A stretch of 42,245 nt of DNA from Dehalococcoidia bacterium (lineage in GTDB: Bacteria; Chloroflexota; Dehalococcoidia; GIF9; AB-539-J10): positions 1 to 42,245 of the forward strand of contig PWUU01000097.1 of the NCBI GenBank assembly GCA_003562475.1, written 5' to 3'. How positions within the stretch are numbered: the stretch's first letter is position 1; each line of letters opens with the position of its first letter. A program made the position numbers and the translations under genes. Shown one piece after another: positions 1 through 8,190 of this stretch. The notes below the pieces were generated by a model. That model saw only the letters and a program-made list of their open reading frames with translations. It was not told the origin of the DNA and did no database searches.

Positions 1-483
1 GACATCCAGGACGTGGTGGCCATGACGGCGACCATTACCGCGAGGTACGGGCTCAATGCGGAGACCCTGACCGGGCGGTTGAGCACGAAGACGACTGCCG
101 GCAAAGAGGCCGCATTCGGCATCAACGTCATCAACAGCGGTACGGCACGCATGGACAAGGTGACCCTGTCCGCCCGGAAACCGGGCGGTATGGGGGGCGA
201 GGAGTGGCAGGTGACGTTCGATCCCGAGAGCATCGAGAACCTCGCGCCGGGTGAGAAGACTGAGGTCCAGGTGTCGATCACACCCCCTGCCAACACCATT
301 GCCGGTGACTACATGGTGACACTCAATTTCCATGGCGACCCGCCGCTGTCATCGTCGCCTCCCTCGTTGCCCATCAGGGTGTCCGTCGCCACCCAGACGA
401 CGTGGGGACTCATCGGAGCACTGATTGTGGTCCTCGTGGCTGGCGGACTCGTGTTGACGTTCCGGAAGTATGGACGAAGGTAG
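1..483 (+). CDS. NEW3-domain membrane protein, C-terminal part (5' end outside window)
   Basis: The frame is open from base 1, so this is the 3' end of a longer gene. About 160 residues are visible. Residues 25-125 read as an Ig-like NEW3 (alpha-galactosidase NPCBM-associated) beta-sandwich: alternating beta strands, the phrase ENLAPGEKTEVQVSITPP and then AGDYMVTL, which is typical of that family. A single transmembrane helix follows (WGLIGALIVVLVAGGLVL) and a short basic tail (FRKYGRR), so the domain lies outside the membrane with the C-terminus inside. Such proteins are often anchored extracytoplasmic proteins sitting beside ABC transporters, but no partner is visible downstream. The next gene is an unrelated solute receptor 240 bp away. 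The function is unknown. Confidence 0.75.
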   Translation, partial: DIQDVVAMTATITARYGLNAETLTGRLSTKTTAGKEAAFGINVINSGTARMDKVTLSARKPGGMGGEEWQVTFDPESIENLAPGEKTEVQVSITPPANTIAGDYMVTLNFHGDPPLSSSPPSLPIRVSVATQTTWGLIGALIVVLVAGGLVLTFRKYGRR

Positions 484-722
484 GCACTTGAGACAGCTCG
501 TTGTCGAGACCTCGGACCACGGCCCGGGCAGTTAGATTCGATGGAAATCCTGTACGACCGTTGTGTGCGAATACCAAGGGCAGGAGGCTTCCCTGTCTCG
601 ATCTTGTTCTTGCCGTTCCGGTTCATTACGAGTGCTGGATAACCTTTCCGCAAGGGGGAGGTGGCCCATGGTCTAGCAACGGGATAACAGGACCACAGAG
701 AACAAGAAGGAGGTAGAAGGCA
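484..722. other. Intergenic region upstream of dctP
   Basis: No gene is recognised in these 239 bases. The last part carries a strong Shine-Dalgarno sequence (AAGAAGGAGGT, 704-714) placed exactly for a start codon at 723. I found no convincing promoter or terminator hairpin. Confidence 0.4.
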
Positions 723-1814
723 ACGGCAAAGCGATGGTTGCTTGTGTGTGCTGCCGCACTTCTGGTAGTGGGAATTGGGATTGCTGGCTGCGCGCCGGAG
801 CCGACGCCCACACCAATACCGACGCCGACACCGACGCCTGACCCCATCGAGTTCACCATCCAGACGTCGTTCGATGCGGCGAACCCGGCACACATCTTCG
901 GTGCGCAGATATGCGACAACATCACCAAGATGAGTGGCGGCCGCCTGGTGTTCACGCCGTACACCGGTGGATCGATCATGCCGGCCACCAAGGAGATGGA
1001 TCCGGTCGACCAGGGTGTGATCGACGGCACATACACCTGTACGATGTACAACCTCGACAAGTGAGCCGAGGCCGGCCTGTTCAGCTCATCGCCGATACAG
1101 CTCACGCCGGAGTCCACGCGTGCGTGGTTCTACCAGTACGGCATCGACTTCATCAACAGGATGGTCGAGGGGTACGACGTGATGGCGATTGGCAACATGT
1201 GCCCGCAGCCTGCCGAGATCTGGGCGCACTCCAACGTAGAGCTTCGCTCTGTTGCTGACGTCGAGGGCCTGAGGTTCCGGGATACCGGACACGGAGGAGA
1301 GATTCTCGCGATGCTCGGCATGGCGGTGGTCTTCCTGCCCGGCGGCGAACTGTACGAGGCGATGCAGCGTGGCGTCATTGACGCGTTCGAGTACTCCTCA
1401 CCTGTGGTCGACTGGCCCATGGGCTTCCAGGAGGTGACTGACTACCACTACTTCTCCGCTTCCTGGTCACCCAACGATCCGCTGGCGTTCTACGTGAACA
1501 GGAGCAAGTTCGAAGCGCTGCCACCGGATCTTAAGGCGATCGTCGAGCAGGCTGTGATTGCCGGCACCGATCAGCACCACCAGTGGCTGGAGTACGAGAG
1601 CATGTATGGCGTGCAGCGTTTCATCGACTATGGAAATGTCGTTGCCAAGCTCCCGGCTGACATCGACCGCGCACTGCTTGAGGCGACGGAAGAGTATTAC
1701 GCCGAGAAGGCAGCGGTTGAGCGGCCTCTGTACCAGGAGATACTGGACTCGCTGGCGGAGTTCAAGCGCGCCTGGGCTGAGTACGCCGAGCCGACCGCGT
1801 TTGAGGCGCTGTAG
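723..1814 (+). pseudogene. dctP: TRAP-type C4-dicarboxylate solute-binding lipoprotein (DctP family), interrupted
   Basis: This is an extracytoplasmic receptor of the DctP/TRAP-T family, which would pass an organic acid to a DctQM permease. Read from 723 the protein starts with a basic n-region (AKRW), a hydrophobic core and the lipobox GIAGC. A Pro/Thr linker and a DctP fold follow, with the family's RFRDTGHGGEILAMLG-like segment and the C-terminal helix rich in Glu and Tyr. Two lesions are visible. The codon 8 nt after the AAGAAGGAGGT ribosome-binding site is ACG, not ATG. An in-frame TGA (1062-1064) follows the residues NLDK, and the frame then continues without a break to the TAG at 1812-1814. 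The only ordinary start before the TGA is TTG at 738, which would cut off the charged signal region. No dctQ or dctM lies nearby. It is either a recent pseudogene or carries two sequence errors. Confidence 0.8.
801..845 (+). repeat. Pro-Thr linker repeat in the dctP lipoprotein
   Basis: Near-repeats of the hexamer CCGACG/CCGACA encode alternating Pro and Thr straight after the lipobox cysteine. It forms a flexible spacer between the lipid anchor and the binding domain. This style is common in lipoproteins of Chloroflexota. Confidence 0.6.
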
Positions 1815-1849
1815 CGATGAGCGTCCGCCCTGTCATCACACGGGGAGTG

Positions 1850-1884
1850 AGGGCTGTCCCGGCGATAGATGCTGGGACAGCCCT
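1850..1884 (+). terminator. Rho-independent-type terminator after dctP
   Basis: A perfect 11-bp stem, AGGGCTGTCCC (1850-1860) with GGGACAGCCCT (1874-1884), encloses a 13-nt loop 35 nt after the dctP stop codon. It is followed by ATTATGTT, a weak U-rich tail. The strength of the stem makes it a good terminator for the dctP transcript. Confidence 0.8.
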
Positions 1885-2348
1885 ATTATGTTAAGTCCAG
1901 ACGCTCTCCACGCAGAAGGATTGTTGCCTATAGAAACCAATCAACCTGAAGCACTTACTCCGCCCCTTGTCTACGTGCCCGTGATGATCACAATCCCGAT
2001 GATGGCAGGCGGGCCAACGACGCGTTTGCGGCCATTGTTGCCGCCACCACAGATAATCACGCCTCTCGCAAGCTACCAGCACCCGAACGACACGTAACCT
2101 ACTTAGTAGCCGGTGGCGAATCTGCGGCAAGGCTCGTGGGCGACCATGTCAGGTAGGGAGATCTTCTTGGCGTCTTGCGTCGACTGGAAAGGGTATGTAT
2201 TCTCTGGGCAGAGGAGACGGCATAGCCCCTGATATCAGTCTTGTCCCTGTCATATGCCAGACACCGGGACCACGTCAGCAGACGTGGCTGAAGGTGGAGT
2301 CGATAGGGGAACCTGGTGGCTGCCGTATTCTTCCGGGAGGTGAGTATC
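1885..2348. other. Long intergenic region, no gene recognised
   Basis: There is no recognisable gene in these 464 bases. One frame (about 1950-2150) stays open for some 66 codons without a normal start and resembles nothing I know. A small perfect hairpin lies at 2270-2287 (CCACGTC, AGCA loop, GACGTGG), about 60 bases before the DUF362 start. It has no T-tract, so it is more likely a leader element than a terminator, if it matters at all. Confidence 0.35.
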
Positions 2349-3563
2349 ATGGCAAAGACGAAGGTTGCGATCGTAAAGACTTGTGAGCAACCAGATGAGA
2401 AAGAGATAGACGCTGCTGTCAGGAGAGCAGTGCATCTTATCGGAGGTTTGGCCGAAACCATCAAGAGTGGCCATACGGTCATCATCAAACCTAACCTTGT
2501 GGCAGTTAGACCTCCCGAGAGTGGAGCGACTACTGACCCTAGAGTCTGCAAAGCCATCGCCGATATGGTCAGAGAAATGGGAGCCAGGCCGATTATTGCC
2601 GAGTCTTCGTTCGTTGGACTGGATACTGAAGAGGCAATTCAAGTGGCCGGCTATGACAAACTCAGGGACGACGGCTACGAGGTACTCGATCTGAAGCAGA
2701 AGGGGATCGAGAAAGTCACGATTCCGGTACCCGAGGGGAGGGCGCTGAAGGAAGTTTCCGTGCCCAGGATCGTCGTTGAAGCAGATGCGATTATAAGCGT
2801 ACCCAAGATGAAAACGCATGACCAGGCTGGAGTGACGCTGGCCGTAAAGAACATGAAGGGCGTGCTGCCTGACGCCTGGAAGCGCAGGTTCCATCATACC
2901 TACGGCGTGTTTCAGAGTACGGCCGATCTCCTGACGGTGATCAAACCATCCTTCGCCGTGGTTGATGGCATTATCTCGATGAACGGCCTGGGGCCGGCTT
3001 TCGGTGAAGCACTGGAGATGGATCTGATCATCGCTGGAACAGATGCAGTAGCAGTGGATACTGTCTGCTGCGCGGTAATGGGGTTTGAGCTTGAAGAATG
3101 CGGCTGCATCAGGGAAGCGGCTCAAATGAAGGTTGGCATCGGCGATCTGAGTGACATCGAAGTCGTGGGTGAAGCCATCGCCAAGGTGCACTACAGGTTT
3201 AAGCGTACGGAAGAGGCCATTGCCGAAGCCATACCTTTCCCTCAGGGCTTCAACATAGTTGTGGACGAAACGGCATGCAGCGGGTGCAGAAATCAGATTC
3301 TCAGCACCTTGTTTGACCTGAAAGAAGCGAACTTGCTTGAAGAAGCAGCTGGCTGGACAGTGGCCTGTGGGAGGATGGACCAGCTTCCAGAAACCCCCAG
3401 CGAGCGACTACTGCTTGTCGGTGCCTGTCTAGCCAGGTTCAAGAATGAGGCAGCTTTCGTTGAGGGATGTCCGCCCAACAGCCGTGACGTAATCAGGGGT
3501 TTCGGTGTGGCACAGGCCGTGGGCATGGTGGACATAGATGCTCTGGAGGCAGAGCAGGACTGA
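2349..3563 (+). CDS. DUF362 domain protein
   Basis: A 404-residue protein of the DUF362 family, whose biochemical role is not established. Many members are iron-sulfur proteins of anaerobes. The family's hallmarks are visible: the early HTVIIKPNLV segment, the GARPIIAESS strand, AIISVPKMKTHDQAGVTLAVKN in the middle (the KxKTH element) and VVDGI...LIAGTDAVAVDTV. The C-terminal part after residue 305 has several Cys residues (CSGC, CGR, a lone C and CPPN) that could bind a metal or an Fe-S cluster, but it lacks a classical ferredoxin CxxCxxCxxxCP motif. The ATG at 2349 is chosen over an upstream in-frame start because GGGAGG lies 8 nt before it. The gene stands alone between a terminator-bearing region and a convergent minus-strand gene. 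Confidence 0.8.
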   Translation: MAKTKVAIVKTCEQPDEKEIDAAVRRAVHLIGGLAETIKSGHTVIIKPNLVAVRPPESGATTDPRVCKAIADMVREMGARPIIAESSFVGLDTEEAIQVAGYDKLRDDGYEVLDLKQKGIEKVTIPVPEGRALKEVSVPRIVVEADAIISVPKMKTHDQAGVTLAVKNMKGVLPDAWKRRFHHTYGVFQSTADLLTVIKPSFAVVDGIISMNGLGPAFGEALEMDLIIAGTDAVAVDTVCCAVMGFELEECGCIREAAQMKVGIGDLSDIEVVGEAIAKVHYRFKRTEEAIAEAIPFPQGFNIVVDETACSGCRNQILSTLFDLKEANLLEEAAGWTVACGRMDQLPETPSERLLLVGACLARFKNEAAFVEGCPPNSRDVIRGFGVAQAVGMVDIDALEAEQD

Positions 3564-3838
3564 AACCAACAGCCATGTCGACGAACACCACACGAGTTCG
3601 TGAAGAACACGACAGATGCAGACCAAGGCGGCCCATCAAACGACAGCACGAGCTTGGAACTCGCATGGCCTCAGACCTGTTCGAGTTGTACGTATGGGAC
3701 ACGCATTCGTGACTCTCGACCAAGCGGCCAGGTCAAGATACGCGTTCGCAGCTAACCGTTCCATGTTGTTCCCCATCTCAGGCTGCGGGTTGGAGCGGAT
3801 GCAACCGGCGTTGATGCAAGAGAGGCCGTCCGGATGGC

Positions 3839-4309
3839 TTATGGCATCCTCGAGATTGGAGGAGTATAACCTCCGGCCGCCTCAAACTTCCTCGTCTCTT
3901 CCGGGTCAGCCATATCAAAGAAGCGCCCGAGATGGATGTCACGAATGTCATAGCAGTCCGCATGTCCGATCTCTCTCTCGAACCAGCGATAGAAGCGCTT
4001 CGCCGCAGCCATCACGGGCTTTCTCGCCTCCGGATTTGCGGTACGTGCATCGTACGACACCAAGCCGAGTCCAATAGCCATTACGCCGCCCACAAGCGCA
4101 CCGCATTCATTTCGGGTTCCTGCTATGCCGCCGCTCAGCGGTATGGCTGTCTTCAGCGCAACTTCCAGGCAGGCGTCATCCGCCAGATTAAGGTTACGGC
4201 CTACGGCAAGCAGCGTGCACCGTGCACACGCGTGCAGGTCGCGCTGCAATTGTCCGCCATCCTGTTCGATGCGTTCCAGCAGTTGTTCTCTCGCCGGATC
4301 GGCAGGCAT
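3839..4309 (-). CDS. C_GCAxxG_C_C family redox-type protein
   Basis: A 156-residue cytoplasmic protein of the C_GCAxxG_C_C family (putative redox-active Cys proteins of anaerobes). The signature is ECGALVGGVMAIGLG, preceded by a helical region with CARC and AC residues and followed by the fourth conserved Cys in HADCYDIRDI. These cysteines are thought to work in electron transfer or metal binding, but no reaction is established. The start codon has a strong ribosome-binding site (AGGAGG, 7 nt away). The gene lies 63 bp downstream of the methyltransferase on the same strand and is probably co-transcribed with it. The ending EAAGGYTPPISRMP is not a family hallmark. Confidence 0.75.
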   Translation of the reverse strand: MPADPAREQLLERIEQDGGQLQRDLHACARCTLLAVGRNLNLADDACLEVALKTAIPLSGGIAGTRNECGALVGGVMAIGLGLVSYDARTANPEARKPVMAAAKRFYRWFEREIGHADCYDIRDIHLGRFFDMADPEETRKFEAAGGYTPPISRMP

Positions 4310-4372
4310 GTGCGACTCCTCCTATGTGTCCGAATAGCGAACGGATTTGCGAACATTGGCGAAGAGACTCGC

Positions 4373-5002
4373 CTATGCTACCTCATACACCCAGACCTGG
4401 TGCCGAACCTCTGGCTCTCCCTTCGGCAGTATCTTCACCTCGGGAGATACCTCTACCAGCTTCCATGCACCGTTCGCGTCCAAATCAACCTGTTTCTCTT
4501 TGAATCCGTGCTGGACGTACACGTCCGGACGCAGGCTGAACACAATGTAGCCACCAGCCTTCGTGATACGAACCAGCTCATCAAGTGCGTGTGCCGGTGC
4601 ATGACCGAGAGTCAGGACACCCACGCTTATTACAGCATCAAACTCTCCATCAGCATAGGCAAGGCGCTCGCCAAGCACCATTCTGTCAAGCTGATTATAG
4701 ACACCCTTTTGCCTGGCCTGCTGGATCATGCCAAGCGACATGTCCATCCCCACGAGGTTCATATAGCCACGCCGCCACAGCTCAACCCCTACCAAGCCGG
4801 TACCTGCTCCGGCATCGAGGATTCTGGCCGAACTCGGTACATGCTGTACCAGATAGTCGACTGCGAAAGACGGTCCCTGCCAGCCGAAATCACGTTCGAG
4901 GTCCCCATCGTATTCCTTCGCCCACTCATCATAGCGTCGTTCAAGCTCCTCAGTGTTGGGCGCACTGTATACCCACTGCACTCTGTTCTCTGAATCAGAC
5001 AT
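4373..5002 (-). CDS. Class I SAM-dependent methyltransferase
   Basis: A 209-residue Rossmann-fold methyltransferase. Motif I is ILDAGAGTGLVGVELW (about residues 67-82). The acidic end of strand 2 is in LVGMDMSLGMI, motif IV is FDAVISVGVLTLGHAP and the post-motif helix is ALDELVRITKAGGYIVFSL, as in UbiE/Williams-Beuren-type enzymes. The substrate cannot be read from the sequence. The start at 5002 is chosen because AAAGGAGG sits 5 nt before it; a longer reading would include this ribosome-binding site in the coding region. The gene probably forms a two-gene operon with the downstream C_GCAxxG_C_C protein. Confidence 0.85.
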   Translation of the reverse strand: MSDSENRVQWVYSAPNTEELERRYDEWAKEYDGDLERDFGWQGPSFAVDYLVQHVPSSARILDAGAGTGLVGVELWRRGYMNLVGMDMSLGMIQQARQKGVYNQLDRMVLGERLAYADGEFDAVISVGVLTLGHAPAHALDELVRITKAGGYIVFSLRPDVYVQHGFKEKQVDLDANGAWKLVEVSPEVKILPKGEPEVRHQVWVYEVA

Positions 5003-5133
5003 GTTGTCCTCCTTTCCGGCAGACAAACCACCTGGGATACATTGTCCTTCTCACGGTGAATTGAAGCGGATGAACGGTACTCCGCAGGAGCAACGGAGGC
5101 TGGTCGGCAGCTATACGAAATCCTCTTTGCGGC

Positions 5134-5167
5134 ACCTTATCATAGCCTGCTGAAGCGGTCAACCGCT
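5134..5167 (-). promoter_or_regulatory. Candidate promoter with operator palindrome upstream of the methyltransferase
   Basis: On the minus strand TTGACC (5157-5162) and TAAGGT (5134-5139) are 17 nt apart. The -35 box matches the sigma-70 consensus at five of six positions, but the -10 box is weak. A perfect inverted repeat AGCGGT-N2-ACCGCT (5154-5167) covers the -35 box, the place expected for a repressor or activator. The leader to the start codon would be about 125 nt. The call rests on pattern only. Confidence 0.3.
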
Positions 5168-5259
5168 GTCCGGGTCCAGCGCTCATGTCTAGCCACGATG
5201 TGCCACATGACAACCGCTGTGGCAAAGTGAACGCAGAGCGGGCGAGAGAAGGCCATAAG

Positions 5260-5580
5260 ATGAAGCCATAATCATCGGCATCCAGCATTACAGCTACACC
5301 GTCAGTGAAATTGAGAAGGGACGCGAGTTCGTCATAGATAAGCTGGACTACACACCATATTGATCCTCGTAGTAAGCGGGTAGAGGGGGGTCGAGAAGAT
5401 TGTCGGATTCCCCGGCCTCCACATGATGATTTCGAACGTCACGCTGCCAGACAACAGTAACATCGAACCTGTCTTCTCCCCGGTGAGTGCGAGATAGAGC
5501 CCTCAAGAGATGGGGCATCTGCTATTTGCGGAGACCGGATAGCATCACGCCGGAGCTTATGGAAGCGCCAAAAGGTGCCA
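5260..5580 (+). pseudogene. Decayed VOC/glyoxalase-family gene
   Basis: Three pieces in the order of one VOC (vicinal oxygen chelate, glyoxalase/bleomycin-resistance) domain are found in different frames. The first, IIGIQHYSYTVSEIEKGREF (5271-5330), is the typical N-terminus with the metal-ligand position. The second, IVGFPGLHMMISNVTLPDNS (5399-5458), is the central strand. The third, ICYLRRPDSITPELMEAP (5517-5570), is the C-terminal strand, normally YxRDPDGxxxEL. A stop (TGA, 5361) and frameshifts separate the pieces. The segment that should lie between pieces two and three, with the second half of the active site, is missing. The whole is about 320 bp instead of about 450 bp. The gene is dead; its former substrate is unknown. 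Confidence 0.65.
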
Positions 5581-5764
5581 AGCTTCACGCGACGACAGGC
5601 TTCCAGGTTGCAGAATGGTGCCGGAACATAACGACCCCCGACTACTGGAATGCATGCCCACTCGCAACCGGCGAACAAATCAACGGCTACGCCGAACCGC
5701 CCGGCCTTGGGATAGGCGCCAGGCAGCCGTTGACGCGGTCATCAACCATCGGTACCATCTGTTC

Positions 5765-7096
5765 ATGACTACATCCGCAGAACGCATACCACGACTACCT
5801 CTCTTTCCAAGGAATGCGGCCATTAACACCGCAGGGCACCTGACCGTCGGTGGATGCGACGCCATAGACCTGGCAAACGAGTTCGGTACGCCGCTCTACG
5901 TGTTCGATGAAGAGATGCTGCGATATCAGTGTCAGGAGTTCATCGACAGATTTGGTAGTCGCTATCCCGACACGATAGTATGCTACGCAGCCAAGGCGTT
6001 CCTCAACAGGGCACTCGCAAGACTCATAATGGAACACGGCCTCGGACTCGACGTTGTGTCCATTGGTGAGCTCGCCATCGCCCAATCCGTCGGGTTCCCA
6101 CCCAAACGGGTCTATTTCCATGGCAACAATAAGCTCCCTGAGGAGTTAGCATCGGCGATCGACTGGGACATCGGTCGTGTGGTTGTTGATAATCTACATG
6201 AACTCAGACTGTTGGACCGCCTGGCCCGGGGGCGCAATAGAATCCAGGATATACTGCTACGCCTCACACCGAACGTAGACCCTCATACGCACCGGTACAC
6301 CACGACGGGTGTCCTTGACAGCAAGTTCGGCTTCCCCGTGAGCATGGGACAGGCTGAGGAAGCGCTTGAGGAGGCCATGACTCTTGAGGGAGTGAACCTA
6401 CTCGGGCTGCACTTTCACCTCGGCTCGCCTGTCCCGGAGGTGCAGTCTTACGAGACAGCGTTAGACATCGTACTGGAATTCGCCCAAGAGATGAAGCAGA
6501 AGTACGATTTTCACATGGTGGAACTGAGTGTCGGTGGAGGCTTTCCCGTTGCATACACTGTGGACGATTCCTGTCCGCAATCCGGTGTCTATGCCGACGC
6601 AATCGTCACCACACTGTCGAATCTGCTGCTCAAGAAGAGCCTGATGCCACCACGCCTGGTCATCGAACCCGGGCGAGCAATTGTTGCCCGTGCCGGCGTA
6701 GCGCTCTATACGGTCGGCGCTCTCAAAGAGGTTGCAGGAGTTCGCAAGTTCGTCTGCATTGACGGCGGCATGTCGGACAACATCCGCCCACCCCTGTACG
6801 GCGCAAGATATGAGGCGCTCGTAGCCAACAGGCCCTCAGAGCCTGACACACAGACCGTCACCATCGTGGGCAAGCTTTGCGAGTCCGGTGATATACTTGT
6901 CAAAGAAATTCAATTGCCGCACGTTGTTCCTGGCGACGTCATCGCCGTGCCGGTATGCGGGGCATACTGTATTCCGATGTCCAGCAACTACAACGCGATG
7001 CAACGTCCGGCGATTGTATTCGTCGATCGAGGCAGTGCACGGCTCGTACGCCGACGCGAGACCCTCGAGGACCTGTACCGCCTAGACACACTCTAA
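5765..7096 (+). CDS. lysA: Diaminopimelate decarboxylase-type PLP enzyme
   Basis: A 443-residue fold-III PLP decarboxylase. LysA converts meso-diaminopimelate to L-lysine and CO2, the last step of lysine synthesis. The PLP lysine is K77 in CYAAKAFLNRAL, followed by GLGLDVVSIGEL. HFHLGSP, the phosphate-binding SVGGGFPV, EPGRAIVA and the second-subunit motif CESGD are all present. The length is usual for the family. The start ATG at 5765 has no strong ribosome-binding site, and the frame is open further upstream, but the chosen start fits the family's length. Only 2 bp separate it from holB, which suggests one transcript. Related ornithine/arginine-type decarboxylases share the fold, so substrate assignment is by similarity. 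Confidence 0.85.
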   Translation: MTTSAERIPRLPLFPRNAAINTAGHLTVGGCDAIDLANEFGTPLYVFDEEMLRYQCQEFIDRFGSRYPDTIVCYAAKAFLNRALARLIMEHGLGLDVVSIGELAIAQSVGFPPKRVYFHGNNKLPEELASAIDWDIGRVVVDNLHELRLLDRLARGRNRIQDILLRLTPNVDPHTHRYTTTGVLDSKFGFPVSMGQAEEALEEAMTLEGVNLLGLHFHLGSPVPEVQSYETALDIVLEFAQEMKQKYDFHMVELSVGGGFPVAYTVDDSCPQSGVYADAIVTTLSNLLLKKSLMPPRLVIEPGRAIVARAGVALYTVGALKEVAGVRKFVCIDGGMSDNIRPPLYGARYEALVANRPSEPDTQTVTIVGKLCESGDILVKEIQLPHVVPGDVIAVPVCGAYCIPMSSNYNAMQRPAIVFVDRGSARLVRRRETLEDLYRLDTL

Positions 7097-7098
7097 TT

Positions 7099-8190
7099 AT
7101 GTGGCGCACGATTGGTCAACAGGGCAGTACTACAAGACTCTCTCGCAGTATAGCGGAAGGAACGATCCACCACGCGTACCTGTTCCTTGGACCTGAGCAT
7201 GTGGGCAAGAGAACGCTGGCTATTGATCTCGCGTGCGCCCTGAACTGCGAAGGTGGTGACCCTCCCTGTGGTGCGTGTCGCGCATGCAGCCGCATACTGG
7301 AAGGAAAGCACTCCGACATCCACGACATTACACTCGACGAGAGTGGGTCTGCAGAAGACCTCGAGATCGAAGAGGAAGGTCGCAAGCGGCGCACACGCAT
7401 TCTGACCGAGCAGATAGAAGACCTCCAGCATGCATCTACGTTGCCGCCTTACGAGGGCCGCTTCAAGATCATGATGGTGAACCATGCGGACCGAATGACC
7501 GATGCGGCAGCGAACCGAATCTTGAAGGTCCTGGAGGAGCCACCGGCTCAGGTCGTCTGGATGTTGCTCGCAGAGAACGAGAGCCGTTTGCTTGAAACAG
7601 TCGTTTCCCGGTGTCAGAGAGTTGACGTCCACGCGATGCCGATACCGCAATTGGAACGCCACCTGGTCGAGTCTTGCGGTGCAGCACCCGAGCAAGCCAG
7701 ACTCATTGCCCGAATTTCGCGCGGGCGCACCGGTTGGGCACTGCAAGCGCTGAAAGATGAGTCGCTGCTGTCAGATAGGGTCGCACGGGTTGAGAGTGCA
7801 ATTCAACTGGTCTCAATGACGTTCTCCGCGCGGTTCGACTTCTCGCGCGACCTCGACGCCCAGTACCGAAGAGAGCGGCCGCGCGTGATTGAGACACTTG
7901 ACCAATGGATCACCTGGTGGCGGGACCTCCTCTTAGTGAAATCGGTTTGCGCAGAAAGCGTGATCAACATAGACTATGTCAACGAACTGAATGGACAGGC
8001 TCAACGCCTGAGTCTCGAGCAGATACGCGACTTCATCGGGAAACTCAACGAGGCGAGGCATGACCTCGATCTCAACGTGATACCGCGCCTCGTGTTTGAC
8101 GCGCTGCTCTACACGATGCCCCGGGTGGGCAATCCTGCTCATGACGTCGGCGTGCAGCCAGTCGTGGTCCAAGACAGAAGCGAGACCTGA
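7099..8190 (+). CDS. holB: DNA polymerase III, delta' subunit
   Basis: A 363-residue clamp-loader subunit (delta'), the stator of the complex that puts the sliding clamp on DNA. Residues show a Walker-A-like GPEHVGKRT, a zinc module (CGACRAC preceded by CEGGDPPC), the KIMMVNHADRMTDAAANRILKVLEEPP segment seen in all clamp loaders, and a sensor-1 region followed by SRC. The motif SRCQR is the shared arginine-finger region. An acidic insertion (SAEDLEIEEEGRKRRTR) lies after the zinc module. The ATG at 7099 follows the lysA stop by 2 nt. The 3' end overlaps the ricT start (TGATG), so translation of the two is likely coupled, as in many bacteria where holB and the PSP1 gene are neighbours. Confidence 0.9.
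   Translation: MWRTIGQQGSTTRLSRSIAEGTIHHAYLFLGPEHVGKRTLAIDLACALNCEGGDPPCGACRACSRILEGKHSDIHDITLDESGSAEDLEIEEEGRKRRTRILTEQIEDLQHASTLPPYEGRFKIMMVNHADRMTDAAANRILKVLEEPPAQVVWMLLAENESRLLETVVSRCQRVDVHAMPIPQLERHLVESCGAAPEQARLIARISRGRTGWALQALKDESLLSDRVARVESAIQLVSMTFSARFDFSRDLDAQYRRERPRVIETLDQWITWWRDLLLVKSVCAESVINIDYVNELNGQAQRLSLEQIRDFIGKLNEARHDLDLNVIPRLVFDALLYTMPRVGNPAHDVGVQPVVVQDRSET

Noticed and set aside
1062-1064. TGA in dctP as a selenocysteine codon
   Set aside because: No conserved Cys is expected at this place in DctP proteins, no clear SECIS-like hairpin follows, and no selA/selB/selC is seen. The ACG start defect favours decay.
2250-3191. A 313-codon minus-strand frame opposite the DUF362 gene
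   Set aside because: The plus strand carries the conserved family motifs and the ribosome-binding site; the reverse frame is a shadow.
3932-4993. A 353-codon plus-strand frame across the methyltransferase and C_GCAxxG genes
   Set aside because: Both minus-strand genes have clear motifs and ribosome-binding sites, whereas this frame has none and reads as a shadow.
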